Shown piece after piece: positions 51,632-61,171 of a DNA stretch of 64,000 nucleotides. Made by a program: the position numbers and the translations under genes. This DNA is from Acaryochloris sp. IP29b_bin.148 (lineage in GTDB: Bacteria; Cyanobacteriota; Cyanobacteriia; Thermosynechococcales; Thermosynechococcaceae): the NCBI RefSeq assembly GCF_028285565.1, contig NZ_JANQOY010000239.1:1-64000 (forward strand), read 5' to 3'. Below the pieces are notes generated by a model that did no database searches, had not been told where the DNA came from, and saw only the letters and a program-made list of their open reading frames with translations. Every line of letters begins with the position of its first letter. The stretch's first letter is position 1.

Positions 51632-53179
51632 TTAAAACGCTATATCAAACGCTGACCACACTTCCTGACGGAAATTGAGGGTATCTCGCCAGTTGAGCAA
51701 ACTATCTTGATGATAGTTAGACAGCACCTCCATATCTAAGGTGTTGAGGTAAGCATCGACCTCATGGATGATCTCTGGATGCAGGTAGTGGGCTAAGGAT
51801 TGGAGTTGCGATCGCATCTGATACGCACGCTTGGTCTGAGTCAGCTGCGGATAGAGATCGCTTTTCACCCAGGCCCAAATCTTGCGGCTGAATTCAAAAC
51901 TGGGGGATGGACCTAGGGACGTGAGATGATTTAGGGCTTCTTTCCAAACAGCAGAATCAGATTTCATGCTTTGCAACCAGTTCTCCAACTGGGTTTCCAG
52001 ATCTGGGGCTGGGAGTAGATCAAAAATCAACTGAGCCTCGATCAAACTCTCGGCTTTCGGTTGGCTGAGCCAATATTGGCTTAGCGCTTGTGCCCAAGTC
52101 CCATGGGCTTGTTGTTGGGCAGCTAAGGTCCACCCTGCCAAAACGGCAGCGCCATGCTGATGGGATTCAACAATACGAATCAATGAGGCGGGTTCCCCGG
52201 ACCATTTCCCTAACGGAACCGCAGCGACGATTTGACTGAGGAGGCTGGCACGCTTGCCGAACTGGCCGGGGATAGGCTCTAGGCCCTCCTGTTTCCAAGA
52301 GCCATCCTCTTTCGGGAGTTGGACGGTAACGGTATTGTCCTCAAACTGAACGTAGGTTGTCACCCGGTCGGCCATCCGCTGACCGTATTGAGAGTCAGGT
52401 AAGCCAGCCAGCAACGTGCCTGCCTGGGTGCGGACATCCTGAGCGCGGTCGTTTAAGGCTATCTCTAGAAAGGGTTCATCTGCCAAGCTGAGATTAGCGT
52501 GGAGCAGCGCTAAAAAAGTTGCTCTATCCTTAGCCTTTTCTTGCTTCCATGTGGTATTTAACATCTCCTGTGCGGCTTGAGGCTTAAGACTTCTGAAAGT
52601 TTTCAACAGATCGATGCGGAGGGGGGGATCAGAAGTTTTCCACAAGTTTTCCACAGCCTGTTGATCGATTTCCCCAGCCTCTGTGTGCGGTAAAGGTTGC
52701 CCAACAGCGTAGGCCCACATCGAATTGTGCTGGGCAAGCCAGCGACCCCGTTCGCCAATGACGGCTTGAATCCTGGAGCGTAATTCGGTTTGGCCTCGCC
52801 CTTGATCTAATAAAGCGGGCAAGGCTGCTGGGGGAACAAGCTGCTTCGCCTGGGCCATCAAACCCAGTAGTTCGGGCAAGACCGCTTTGTACTCACCATT
52901 GAGAATCGTTTGTAAATGGTGATGGGTGCGGTCACTGCACTGGGATAAGGTTTCAGCAGAACAGGGGCTAGGGACCGTTCCCGACCCAGAGATCGGACAT
53001 TGCCCGGCTTGTTGATAACTCGCCAAAATGCCTGCAGATTGCAAGAGTGTGGCTTCTGGCTCCAACGACACTTGGCTGAGCAACGCTTGTAAGGGTCCCT
53101 CGCCGGTTGGCAGCTGTGGGGGTTGACGATCGGTGCCAATCAAGGCATTGGCGATTAAGGTTTCCCAGAGAGTGGGCAT
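51632..53179 (-). CDS. DUF5691 family protein
   Basis: Protein of 515 residues, helical and rich in HEAT-like segments (ALLHANLSLADEPFLEIALN, then DRAQDVRTQAGTLLAGLPDS). Its start WETLIANALIGTDRQPPQL and C-terminal RDTLNFRQEVWSAFDI match DUF5691, a family of unknown activity. It is nearly always encoded with a SWIM zinc-finger protein and often MoxR-type AAA and VWA proteins. Here the SWIM gene lies upstream by 9 bp in the same direction, so the two form an operon; the MoxR/VWA members are not in this stretch. A role with those ATPase systems is inferred from family context. Confidence 0.88.
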   Translation of the reverse strand: MPTLWETLIANALIGTDRQPPQLPTGEGPLQALLSQVSLEPEATLLQSAGILASYQQAGQCPISGSGTVPSPCSAETLSQCSDRTHHHLQTILNGEYKAVLPELLGLMAQAKQLVPPAALPALLDQGRGQTELRSRIQAVIGERGRWLAQHNSMWAYAVGQPLPHTEAGEIDQQAVENLWKTSDPPLRIDLLKTFRSLKPQAAQEMLNTTWKQEKAKDRATFLALLHANLSLADEPFLEIALNDRAQDVRTQAGTLLAGLPDSQYGQRMADRVTTYVQFEDNTVTVQLPKEDGSWKQEGLEPIPGQFGKRASLLSQIVAAVPLGKWSGEPASLIRIVESHQHGAAVLAGWTLAAQQQAHGTWAQALSQYWLSQPKAESLIEAQLIFDLLPAPDLETQLENWLQSMKSDSAVWKEALNHLTSLGPSPSFEFSRKIWAWVKSDLYPQLTQTKRAYQMRSQLQSLAHYLHPEIIHEVDAYLNTLDMEVLSNYHQDSLLNWRDTLNFRQEVWSAFDIAF

Positions 53180-53188
53180 AATGACCTC

Positions 53189-54505
53189 CTAGCAGGGCAT
53201 AAAGCGGTTGTTGGCCCAGAGGCTAAGGGGCAAGAGGGTCTGACCGTCCCATTCCCCAAACAGCATGACAGGATGTCCACCACTTAAGGCGAGCAGTGGC
53301 CAAGCATCAAACCCTGGCCGCAGCGGTAATTGATCCCCTTGGGGGTCGATGACCCGCCAGCCTTGATCGCTCAGTTGGGGAATAACGGCTGCCAGTAGCA
53401 GGGGACAGTGGTTTAACCAAGGATTGGTGGCTATGGCTTCCCCATAGTGGGTCATTGCTGCTGAGAGGGTCGCTGCGCTTAAGGTGGGCGGGGGGAGGTC
53501 AACGCTGGGTTGCCGTTCTTTCACCAATGCTCGCAGTGGATAAAGCCCCGGATAAAACACGAGTGTGGCGGGCACGGCCGTACCGGGCATCAAACTGGTG
53601 TCGAGGGGTTGATTTTGATACCCAAAACTGAGGATTAATGCAGGACGTTGATGGGTACATCCCCAAAGCCAGACGCACTGGACATTTAAGTTATCTTCGG
53701 TAGTGATGTGTTTGCCCAATACAGACCAGGTATCTTCGAGCACCAGAGAGGATGGGTTCGTGAGTAGCTCCTCTTGTTTTTGCGTCCAACCCATTTGCGA
53801 TCGCACTTCTGCTTGCACTGCTTCGGGTAGGATTGCCAATCGTTGATAGCCTTGCACCAATAAATAGAGCTTGCCCAATTCAGCCAGCAGTCGAGAGGGC
53901 CAATTGCCGCCGGTATGCGGAATGCCTGCCATATCCCGTAGACGGCGAGCTAAACCTGGGGCTTGGGCATCAACCATGCGAGCAGCCGCATTTTCCCAAA
54001 AGCGATAGGGTTGCGTTTGGGCAGTGGCTAAACCCTGACGCATCAAATCCCGTAACCATTGGTCTAAGTCCGCCAAGCCTGCACTAATTTTGGCTTCCCG
54101 CTGGGCCATCCGCTTGGCTTGGGCTTCTGGATCAGCGGTGGCCTTGGCTTTAGTCTGCTTCCGTGATGCGGTTTGCGATCGCTTCTCTAACCATTCCTGT
54201 ACCCAATCGGGCGGATCGGTCGGGGTAAATAAATCAGCTTGATTGGCAAACAGTAAAAATAAGGCCAGGGAATGCTTGCAGGGAAACTTGCGACTAGGGC
54301 AACTACAGAGAAAGGCGGGTTCGCTCAAATCAATTTGGGTTCGGTACGGTTTCTTGCCACTTCCTCGACATTCACCCCAAATGGCCTGTTCATTAGTGCC
54401 TAGGGTGGGCCATTTACTTGCGTTGGCTAAACTTTTACCGTTTTTAGTGGATTTATCGTCCGGAGATAGAGCAATGACTTGCTCAACCGTCCATTTCATA
54501 GTCAT
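53189..54505 (-). CDS. SWIM zinc-finger protein
   Basis: Protein of 438 residues. The SWIM metal site is clear: FLCSCPSRKFPCKHSLALFL (CxC...CxH). The N-terminus MTMKWTVEQVIALSPDDKS and the middle AARMVDAQAPGLARRLRDMA are typical of the SWIM partner of DUF5691. A Lys/Gln/Ala-rich helix (about 110-145) follows the finger. SWIM fingers bind nucleic acid or protein. It is the first gene of the pair with DUF5691. Both proteins recur in clusters with MoxR-family AAA+ chaperones, suggesting a regulatory complex; only these two genes of the set are here. Confidence 0.88.
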   Translation of the reverse strand: MTMKWTVEQVIALSPDDKSTKNGKSLANASKWPTLGTNEQAIWGECRGSGKKPYRTQIDLSEPAFLCSCPSRKFPCKHSLALFLLFANQADLFTPTDPPDWVQEWLEKRSQTASRKQTKAKATADPEAQAKRMAQREAKISAGLADLDQWLRDLMRQGLATAQTQPYRFWENAAARMVDAQAPGLARRLRDMAGIPHTGGNWPSRLLAELGKLYLLVQGYQRLAILPEAVQAEVRSQMGWTQKQEELLTNPSSLVLEDTWSVLGKHITTEDNLNVQCVWLWGCTHQRPALILSFGYQNQPLDTSLMPGTAVPATLVFYPGLYPLRALVKERQPSVDLPPPTLSAATLSAAMTHYGEAIATNPWLNHCPLLLAAVIPQLSDQGWRVIDPQGDQLPLRPGFDAWPLLALSGGHPVMLFGEWDGQTLLPLSLWANNRFMPC

Positions 54506-54881
54506 ATGCAGGGCATAATTCAGCGGTTACAGCACCCTTGCGATTGGATATGAGCAGGGTTGGGACACTTCTCTACAATCTACAGAATATTGGCCACGGG
54601 TGAACGAAAAAAAGCACGTAGGTAAGAAAACCCGTCGTTTCAGATGATGGCTATTCCAAATTATGCGCCACTTTCTGTATATAAATGGTTGGCTTAGCTT
54701 GAATGGTCCTTTGGCTAATTTTGCTATCCGCCGATGCGCCACTTTCTGTAACCATGGGAATTTGAACGATTTTGACAAACAGTTTGACAATATTATGGCG
54801 GATGAAGCAGATTTAGTATGAGTTAGAAAATGGGCATCCTAACCCTAACAAATTAACCTGCCTTTGCAGTCCGTGTTAGTG
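54506..54881. other. Intergenic region with a repeated 17-mer
   Basis: About 375 bp with no believable gene (a minus-strand frame 54527-54790 lacks coding character). It contains two exact copies of a 17-base motif, listed separately. Confidence 0.5.
54663..54750. repeat. Exact 17-bp direct repeat, 71 bp apart
   Basis: atgcgccactttctgta occurs at 54663-54679 and 54734-54750 in the same orientation. No transposase gene is near. It could be a remnant mobile-element end with repeated transposase sites or a regulatory site. Confidence 0.65.
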
Positions 54882-55490
54882 ATGCAATATTCTAAATCTT
54901 TCTTTTCTATTGTCACGTTGCTCAGCGTTCCTCTAATAAGTGCATGCAATGAAGTTGCCCAGATTCAAACTCAAAGTAAGTATCTCAATGCAACCCTGAA
55001 GCCTGGCGTTGGCTTTGGTGATATTAACCTTCGCTCTACTTCACTAAGAGAAATCACGGCTCAGTTAGGACGGAACTATAAACGCAACGTCCGTGGGTTT
55101 ACTGAATCAAAATGTGTAGATGGAGTGTGCACATCCGGGCAATTGGACGTTATCACCCTGAACTATAAATCCCAAGGGTTTCAATTTGTGTTTGAACAAC
55201 GGGTTAATCAATTACAACGAGAAGGGGCATTACCTTTAAAGGAGATCCGTGTAAATTGCATTAAAGATAATTGCCCCTATAAAGGGAAGACGGAGGAAGG
55301 AATCGGGTTAGGAGATACACGCAAACAAATCAAAGAAGCTTACGGTAATCCTAAGCGCTCACCCACCAATACATGGCAGTGGTCCTACCCCAAAAAGGGT
55401 ATTTCCTTTGAAATTGATAAGACGTATGGAGATCCAGTACGAGATAGCGATCGCATCAAGACCATCGTGATTTCTAAAGATTTAAGGTGA
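54882..55490 (+). CDS. Putative lipoprotein with two G-x-G-x-GD modules
   Basis: Protein of 202 residues from ATG 54882. A signal sequence ends in the lipobox LISAC, so the mature protein starts at Cys and is membrane-tethered by lipid. The mature part has two similar segments (GVGFGDINLRSTSLREITAQLG and later GIGLGDTRKQIKEAYGNP), each the start of a beta-helix module seen in small bacterial lipoproteins with repeated sequence. Two Cys pairs (CVDGVC and CIKDNC) could form disulfides in the periplasm. I do not recognise a named family, and the gene stands alone. Confidence 0.72.
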   Translation: MQYSKSFFSIVTLLSVPLISACNEVAQIQTQSKYLNATLKPGVGFGDINLRSTSLREITAQLGRNYKRNVRGFTESKCVDGVCTSGQLDVITLNYKSQGFQFVFEQRVNQLQREGALPLKEIRVNCIKDNCPYKGKTEEGIGLGDTRKQIKEAYGNPKRSPTNTWQWSYPKKGISFEIDKTYGDPVRDSDRIKTIVISKDLR

Positions 55491-55964
55491 AGCACATAGC
55501 ACTTGAATCGAGAGGTTCGGCAGGAGATAAAAGCGACCTATTCTATTCCCGCATTTCCATTCTGGTTTAGGTTGCAGAATTGTTAAGGATTTTGTTGCTA
55601 TTCATTCCCTATTTCTACCTTTAAAAGTTTATTCGTAAAGGTCATAATTTCGAAAACTGAGGGCACAATACGGGTAACTGAATTTCAAGAACGGATGAAT
55701 GGCGGCAGATTTTCTCTACTGCCATTTCAAGTATCCAGTGGCACAATAACGCTGTTAGAAACTTTGGAAACAGCATCATTGACGTTCAATAAGTTGCGAT
55801 TCAGAGAATAGGTCAGTGTGGACTATTCGCTATATCTGAACTGCAGCAATTGATACATTAACTTCTTAGTTCTGGTGCCATTCTTATACAAACTAGTCGA
55901 AATTTTGTCTAGATTATTGTAATTCAGGATGACCGTATTTATAACCTTTATTGGAAGTCACTCA
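55491..55964. other. Non-coding stretch downstream of the lipoprotein gene
   Basis: About 470 bp without a credible gene, AT-rich. I see no RNA gene or strong repeat. It includes the promoter of the small membrane protein, if real. Confidence 0.4.
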
Positions 55965-56162
55965 ATGAAAGCTCATCTTCCCGTTATTGGATTTGCTATT
56001 GTAGTTCTAGAATATCTCGGCTTTAAATTTGCTTTATTACTCGCAATGATAAAGGGGTTTTGGCCCCCTGAAATGTGTAAAACGATTGATCTAACGCTAA
56101 TGTTCTTTGCCATTTGTGCAACACTATGGCTAGCATCATTACCTGTGAAAGAAAGAAATTAA
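55965..56162 (+). CDS. Small hypothetical membrane protein
   Basis: Protein of 65 residues from ATG 55965, preceded by GGAAG at a fitting distance; a longer start at 55929 is less likely. Two hydrophobic helices (about 6-29, HLPVIGFAIVVLEYLGFKFA, and 40-58, DLTLMFFAICATLWLASLPV) surround a short loop with PPEMCK. The end is charged (KERN). No family is recognised. It is short enough to be spurious, but the two-helix pattern is regular. Confidence 0.45.
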   Translation: MKAHLPVIGFAIVVLEYLGFKFALLLAMIKGFWPPEMCKTIDLTLMFFAICATLWLASLPVKERN

Positions 56163-56283
56163 TCTATCCAGTTGCTATAAAATCAACTGTGACATCATCA
56201 AAATCAGTGAAATTGATACTGCAGTTCGTGCGTAAAGTTGCCGTATATCGCATGTGAAACAGCCCACTCGTTGGAGAACACAA

Positions 56284-58317
56284 CTACTTGACAATTGCAG
56301 GTTCGGATTTAGGTTGAGGCTTGAGGACTTGCTCCACCCGGGCTTGTCCCAGGGAATAAGTCACCGCATAGCTCCGCGTTAATAAACTCAGCCACAGTTG
56401 AGGAAACCGCTTTTCTAGCAAAGGCTGTAGCCAACGCACCATCCGAGGGAACCAAGCGCGCAGCAAGGCATTGCCAAAGGCATCCACGGTAAAGTTCCAA
56501 TAGCTACTTAGCCAGCGGATTAAGTCCTTAGAACCCACCACCACCCAAATCCACAGGAGGAGAGCGGGATTTGTAAAGGCTGCTTTCAGGGCCAGCCGAT
56601 TAAGGGGTAGCCAGCCAAACCGATCCTTAATAAAGGCCTCCGTCACCTCTGGATCTTCTTCTTCTAGGATGCCAAAGAAGGTATTGAGCATGGCATTCAC
56701 GCGCTCAGGGGGTAAATGCTGACCCGTGGGTACCATCATCCCTCGCGAGAATAACCAGGTGACGGCCACATTGCTCTGATAAGCCCGAATTTGATTCAAA
56801 TGTTTCGCTTGCAACAAATCGTGTTTAAGGGCGGTATCCAGTAAATCCGTCAGTCGGGGTAGGTTGCGGACTAAGGAGCCAAACCCAGTGAAAATTAAGG
56901 GTGACTGCAAGGAGGCCGAGTCTCCGATCGCAATTAGTCGATCAAAGGCAATGGTGCGATCTGAACTATCCAAACTAAAATGCCCTGGGATATAGCCAAA
57001 GGTGGGCTTGATCCAATTCAGCTCCTCTAAATCGCAACGGCGATACTCCGGCAGAATCGTAAAAAAGTCCTCATACATTTCCAGCAAAGAGCCAGGATTG
57101 TCGGGATGCACCTGATGGTAATGAAATAGGTAGAAGGTCAGCTCATCCCCTTTGCCAGGGAATAGTTCCCAAATTAACTGACGGCCCCGGGAAATATCGC
57201 CGTGGCTATTAAGGACATCTCCGTATCGGGCATCCCAAACTTCGCGATCTAAGCCAGAAATCACCGCCCCTACCGTAGGACAAACACTATCAAAAGACCG
57301 ACCGCCATTCAGTTGCCAAGCAATGGGAGAGGCTGTTCCCATTGCGTCCACCAGTAAGCGTCCTGTGACCGTTTTTTCCGCACCACTCGGTAGATGAACG
57401 GCCTGTACACAGGCGGCCTCGCCAATATCCACTCGCTGAAATTCGGTTTGGTCCCAAATTTCTCCTCCGGCTTGCCTGAGCTTTTCACCACATAACCGCA
57501 GCAGTCGTTCTGAGTCAATGGCAATATTGAGGACCGTAGGCGTCTTTAGAACAGGGGCCTTACATTGGGATGGATTGTTGGCATCAAAAAACTTGTGATA
57601 GCCATCCACATATTCAGAGGCGATCAAACTTTCAAATTCGGCTGGGGTGAACAGCCCCAAATCAATCAGATTGGCAAACTCACTGCGGGAGATATTCCAC
57701 TCCCGATTCATGCGGCCAAAGGGCAGCCGCTCAATCAGCAGCACTCGATAGCCTAAGCGGGCCATCACCGCAGCATGAATCACCCCAAGGGCACCACCCA
57801 AATAGACCAAATCATACTCGGGCGTACTGGAGACTGGCTGGGAAAACACCACTTGCCGGGGTTGCTGTGGGTGGCGGACCCCTTCGCGCCAGCGTTGTTC
57901 CCACCAGTAGGCACGGGTGAGATCATATTCCCCATTGGGGAACCGTTGAAAATATTGGACGGTGCGCGGATAGTCCTTGGCTAAGGCGGCAAAGATCGAC
58001 TCTTGCTCTAAATCAATGGCGGGAGGCTGGGGATAGTAATAGGGAAAGTGGGTTCTTAGAGCCTGCTCTAGGACTTTGACCAACTTTTTTTCCTGCGGCA
58101 CCGGAGCAGAACCCCAGCGAAACACCTTGAGATAGGTGGTGCGTTGCAAGGACCATACAAAGATCGCCAGTTCACTCGATCGCCCCTGAAACTGTAAACG
58201 GCAACCAGAAGGGGTCGATTGCTTTTGACCTGAAAGGGGAATATATGAAGATTGCAACCAAAGTCTAACCGCGTCAGTATTCGGTGTGGGAATTTCAATA
58301 TAGGAAAGTTCTTGCAT
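56284..58317 (-). CDS. cruA: Lycopene cyclase CruA-type flavoprotein
   Basis: Protein of about 677 residues from ATG 58317 (MQELSYIEIPTPNTDAVRLW); a TTG at 58353 would add 12. After a helical N-terminal part, a dinucleotide-binding site (YLGGALGVIHAAVMARLGYR) and the LIERLPFGRMNREWNISRSE block identify the CruA/CruP branch. VLKTPTVLNIAIDSERLLRL and FDRLIAIGDSASLQSPLIFTGFG follow. CruA cyclises lycopene to gamma/beta-carotene in green sulfur bacteria and several cyanobacteria; the paralogue CruP is similar, so CruA rather than CruP is likely but not proven. The hydrophobic C-terminal half suggests membrane contact. It stands alone. Confidence 0.85.
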   Translation of the reverse strand: MQELSYIEIPTPNTDAVRLWLQSSYIPLSGQKQSTPSGCRLQFQGRSSELAIFVWSLQRTTYLKVFRWGSAPVPQEKKLVKVLEQALRTHFPYYYPQPPAIDLEQESIFAALAKDYPRTVQYFQRFPNGEYDLTRAYWWEQRWREGVRHPQQPRQVVFSQPVSSTPEYDLVYLGGALGVIHAAVMARLGYRVLLIERLPFGRMNREWNISRSEFANLIDLGLFTPAEFESLIASEYVDGYHKFFDANNPSQCKAPVLKTPTVLNIAIDSERLLRLCGEKLRQAGGEIWDQTEFQRVDIGEAACVQAVHLPSGAEKTVTGRLLVDAMGTASPIAWQLNGGRSFDSVCPTVGAVISGLDREVWDARYGDVLNSHGDISRGRQLIWELFPGKGDELTFYLFHYHQVHPDNPGSLLEMYEDFFTILPEYRRCDLEELNWIKPTFGYIPGHFSLDSSDRTIAFDRLIAIGDSASLQSPLIFTGFGSLVRNLPRLTDLLDTALKHDLLQAKHLNQIRAYQSNVAVTWLFSRGMMVPTGQHLPPERVNAMLNTFFGILEEEDPEVTEAFIKDRFGWLPLNRLALKAAFTNPALLLWIWVVVGSKDLIRWLSSYWNFTVDAFGNALLRAWFPRMVRWLQPLLEKRFPQLWLSLLTRSYAVTYSLGQARVEQVLKPQPKSEPAIVK

Positions 58318-58353
58318 ACCCTGTTGTATCGGAGAGGAACGGTTTATTGGCAA

Positions 58354-58663
58354 TAAACCTGATAGCTGTGCTGTAAATAGATGCTGGAGAACATGGACGA
58401 TATGCTCTGTTATTAGATTGAAACGTAATGACCACTAGAGACCGACGCTAGACTCAAAAAATAGTACAGCTACCCACACCATAAGCTAATTTTGACCCTT
58501 GGCATACTTTGTTCTTTCGGTTTTGCAAAATGAATTGAGATAACTAGAAATATAAAGTTTTATTAAGGTTAATGCAAGCCTTATCCAAGTAGTTCGTTGG
58601 TGAAATTGATATCAGGTGGGGCAACAGGGCTCCTTGTTTGAACCGTTGAATTCTGGTCGTCAA
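58354..58663. other. Intergenic region between cruA and the monooxygenase-hydrolase gene
   Basis: About 310 bp holding the cruA promoter and the end of the next minus-strand gene. No ORF, tRNA or repeat is recognised. Confidence 0.45.
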
Positions 58664-60985
58664 CTAGGATGGAAAGCCTGCTGCAACCAAAGGTTTACCG
58701 ACAGAAGCGTTATTGTGTCCATCCTCAGACAAGAGGAACTTCTTCATATAGCGATTCACAAGCTCAGGCTGTTCTTGCTGAGTCCAGTGACTGCAATTCT
58801 CGAGGTACTTGATTTGCAAATGGCTAACATAGTTTTTGGTCGAGAAGGTTAGCTCCTTGCCTAAAACCGCATCATCTATGCCCCAAAGCATTAAGGTGGG
58901 AATGTCCAACCTTTTCCAGTCCTGCTGAAATAGATCAGAGTTGCAGCGGTAGTAATTCAGCATGGCGGTGAGGGCTCCTCGCTTAGCAACCGCATCTTTA
59001 AATATTTCGATATCTTGAGGTGAAAAAGCATGCTTATTCGAGACCCCATCCGAAAAAGTAGAGGTGATAGCTCGGTAGTCTTCAGCTTGCATTAAGAGTT
59101 CGGGTATCACAGGCAGTTGGAAAAAGGGGATATACCAACTCTTGAGCATTTGCTGGGGGTTGCTTGTTAAGGCTTTGCTGAAGGCCGCAGGATGAGGCAT
59201 ATTCATCACGACTAATTTCTCCACCATCTCTGGATAGCGATGGGCAAAATTCCACGCAATGGCTCCTCCCCAGTCATGGCCAGCAAGGATGCAATGGTCG
59301 TACCCTAAGCCTTTGATCACCCCTTGAACGTCTTTCATCAGCTCAGTGATGTGGTAGGCTTTGGCGTCTTTGGGCTTATCACTGTCGTTATAGCCCCTCA
59401 GATCAAGTGCGACAACTTTGAAATTTTGGGCTAACTCAGGGATTTGGTGTCTCCAGGAATACCAAAATTCTGGGAAGCCGTGCAGCAAGACAACTAGTGG
59501 CCCTTCCCCTTGGGTAACGTAGTGCAAACGGATGCCATTTGTATAGATATAGCGATGGTGGAGAGTTTGTTCTAGTTCTTGTTTGGAGTGAAGGCGTTTT
59601 GGAATCGTGTGATCTTTTTTTGTAATCTTGCGTAGAGATTTTGGAATAACGGCTTGTTTGGCAACTTCTAGCAGCAGATCTTGCTCAAATAGAGACGTTT
59701 TGGGTTGGAGTTGATGTAATATTTCGAGGACTTTTTGGAAAACTTTTGGATTGGACTGAGCTGCACCAAAGACTTCAAGTAAATACGGTCTAAGGAGTTG
59801 ATTTAGGCTTAAAAACGAGGGTTTGTGTTGAACAGTATGTAGATGTGAATCCCTGTCCAAAACCTCACTCCAGGTTTCCTCATTGACTTTAGCAAGCTGC
59901 TTTTGGAACTTAAAGCTAAAGCCTTGCAAGGTTTGAGGAGAGTAGGATTCTAATGTTTGGTTGAGGCAGAGGGCAGATAAAGCAGCATTGGTGATGCCTT
60001 TGCCGTGAGTAGGATTAAAGGCGCAAGCTGCATCCCCAATAACGATGAAGTTTTCAGGCCAGCGGGATAGTTTTTCAAAGTAACGTCTTCTGTTGACTGT
60101 TCCTTTGTATCGATAAATTGGTGTGAGCGGTTTAGCCACCATGAGGGCTTCGTATAGAACAGGACTTCTTAATTTGCGGGCAAAATCTAGAAAGCCCTCT
60201 TCCTCTTGGGCCGGTTGCACTTCGCCATAGCCGCCAAAAGTAACCAGCCAGCGATTATCTTCAACCGCAACCAGAATGGCAGAGCGAGGATTGTCGGCAC
60301 CTTGGGCTCCCAATAGAATCCCTTTCCAATCATGCTCAAAATTGTCTGGAACCTGATAGACTCGACTGCCATAGGTTAAAAGAGGGTCAATTTTGATTTC
60401 TTCAGGTTTGTCATAACCAATGGTCTGTAACCATTGAGGCGCTTTAGATCCCCTACCACTGGCATCAACCACTAGTTGCGCGGGTACTTGTTGATCAAGT
60501 CCAGATCGAGATCGGCTGTTGACGGCTATAACTGCTTTTCGACTCGGATCTCCTTTAAGCCCAAGAACTTGTTGTTTGTCTTCAAATTGAACCTGGGGAA
60601 ATTCACATAAGCGCTCTCTGATGAGCGTTTCAATAAGACTGCGAGTACAGCCGTATGTGTAGATACCCGAATGGAATCTAGGTAACCATGCATCACCATC
60701 TGTTTGAGCTAAATAATCTGCTAGCAAATCTATTTCGGCAGCGCCTCTAGCTTTTAATTGTTCACAAAAGCCAGGAAAGAGTTGGTCGAGGATCTTAACC
60801 CCCTGAGCTAACAACACATGTCCATGAAAAGATTGAGGAACGCCTTTGCGAGGGACAGGATCTTCTGGTGTGATATCCCTTTCTAGAATCAGGACTTGTT
60901 CGAAGTGATCGGCCAAAATTCGGGCTGATAGAAGTCCTGAAATACTTCCGCCAATAACTACTGCTTGACCAGAATATGGAGCCAT
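58664..60985 (-). CDS. Fused FAD-dependent monooxygenase and epoxide hydrolase
   Basis: Protein of 773 residues. The N-terminal part (about 1-430) is a flavin monooxygenase: AVVIGGSISGLLSARILADH for FAD, VVDASGRGSKAPQWL, and FIVIGDAACAFNPTHGKGIT (GD motif). The C-terminal part (about 480-750) is an alpha/beta-hydrolase of the epoxide hydrolase type, with oxyanion HGFPEFWYSW, nucleophile D571 in GHDWGG, an acidic residue near 705 (WGIDDAV) and catalytic His733 (NCSHWTQQEQ). The fusion suggests one protein that epoxidises a lipid or terpenoid and then opens the epoxide to a diol. It stands alone. There is no signal peptide. Confidence 0.87.
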   Translation of the reverse strand: MAPYSGQAVVIGGSISGLLSARILADHFEQVLILERDITPEDPVPRKGVPQSFHGHVLLAQGVKILDQLFPGFCEQLKARGAAEIDLLADYLAQTDGDAWLPRFHSGIYTYGCTRSLIETLIRERLCEFPQVQFEDKQQVLGLKGDPSRKAVIAVNSRSRSGLDQQVPAQLVVDASGRGSKAPQWLQTIGYDKPEEIKIDPLLTYGSRVYQVPDNFEHDWKGILLGAQGADNPRSAILVAVEDNRWLVTFGGYGEVQPAQEEEGFLDFARKLRSPVLYEALMVAKPLTPIYRYKGTVNRRRYFEKLSRWPENFIVIGDAACAFNPTHGKGITNAALSALCLNQTLESYSPQTLQGFSFKFQKQLAKVNEETWSEVLDRDSHLHTVQHKPSFLSLNQLLRPYLLEVFGAAQSNPKVFQKVLEILHQLQPKTSLFEQDLLLEVAKQAVIPKSLRKITKKDHTIPKRLHSKQELEQTLHHRYIYTNGIRLHYVTQGEGPLVVLLHGFPEFWYSWRHQIPELAQNFKVVALDLRGYNDSDKPKDAKAYHITELMKDVQGVIKGLGYDHCILAGHDWGGAIAWNFAHRYPEMVEKLVVMNMPHPAAFSKALTSNPQQMLKSWYIPFFQLPVIPELLMQAEDYRAITSTFSDGVSNKHAFSPQDIEIFKDAVAKRGALTAMLNYYRCNSDLFQQDWKRLDIPTLMLWGIDDAVLGKELTFSTKNYVSHLQIKYLENCSHWTQQEQPELVNRYMKKFLLSEDGHNNASVGKPLVAAGFPS

Positions 60986-61171
60986 GTCGTTGCTGAACTA
61001 ACTTAAAGAAACTTAATAATACTGTTAACCGTAACATAGGGGCTGTAAATGCTTCAGCAATCTAACTTGGATGGGTGAAGATGCCAGTATGTGCAATGTT
61101 GTTAAGGTTGCTGAGCAATAATCGACGGCTAAGCTATGTAATGACCAACCTCAACACAGCATTTTCAATTC

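Noticed and set aside
54663-54750. Two repeats as a short CRISPR array
   Set aside because: Only two copies of 17 bp with a 54-bp gap and no cas gene; repeat and spacer sizes do not fit.
54527-54790. Minus-strand ORF of 87 residues
   Set aside because: Basic, Phe/Arg-rich translation with no recognisable pattern; it is crossed by the 17-bp direct repeat.
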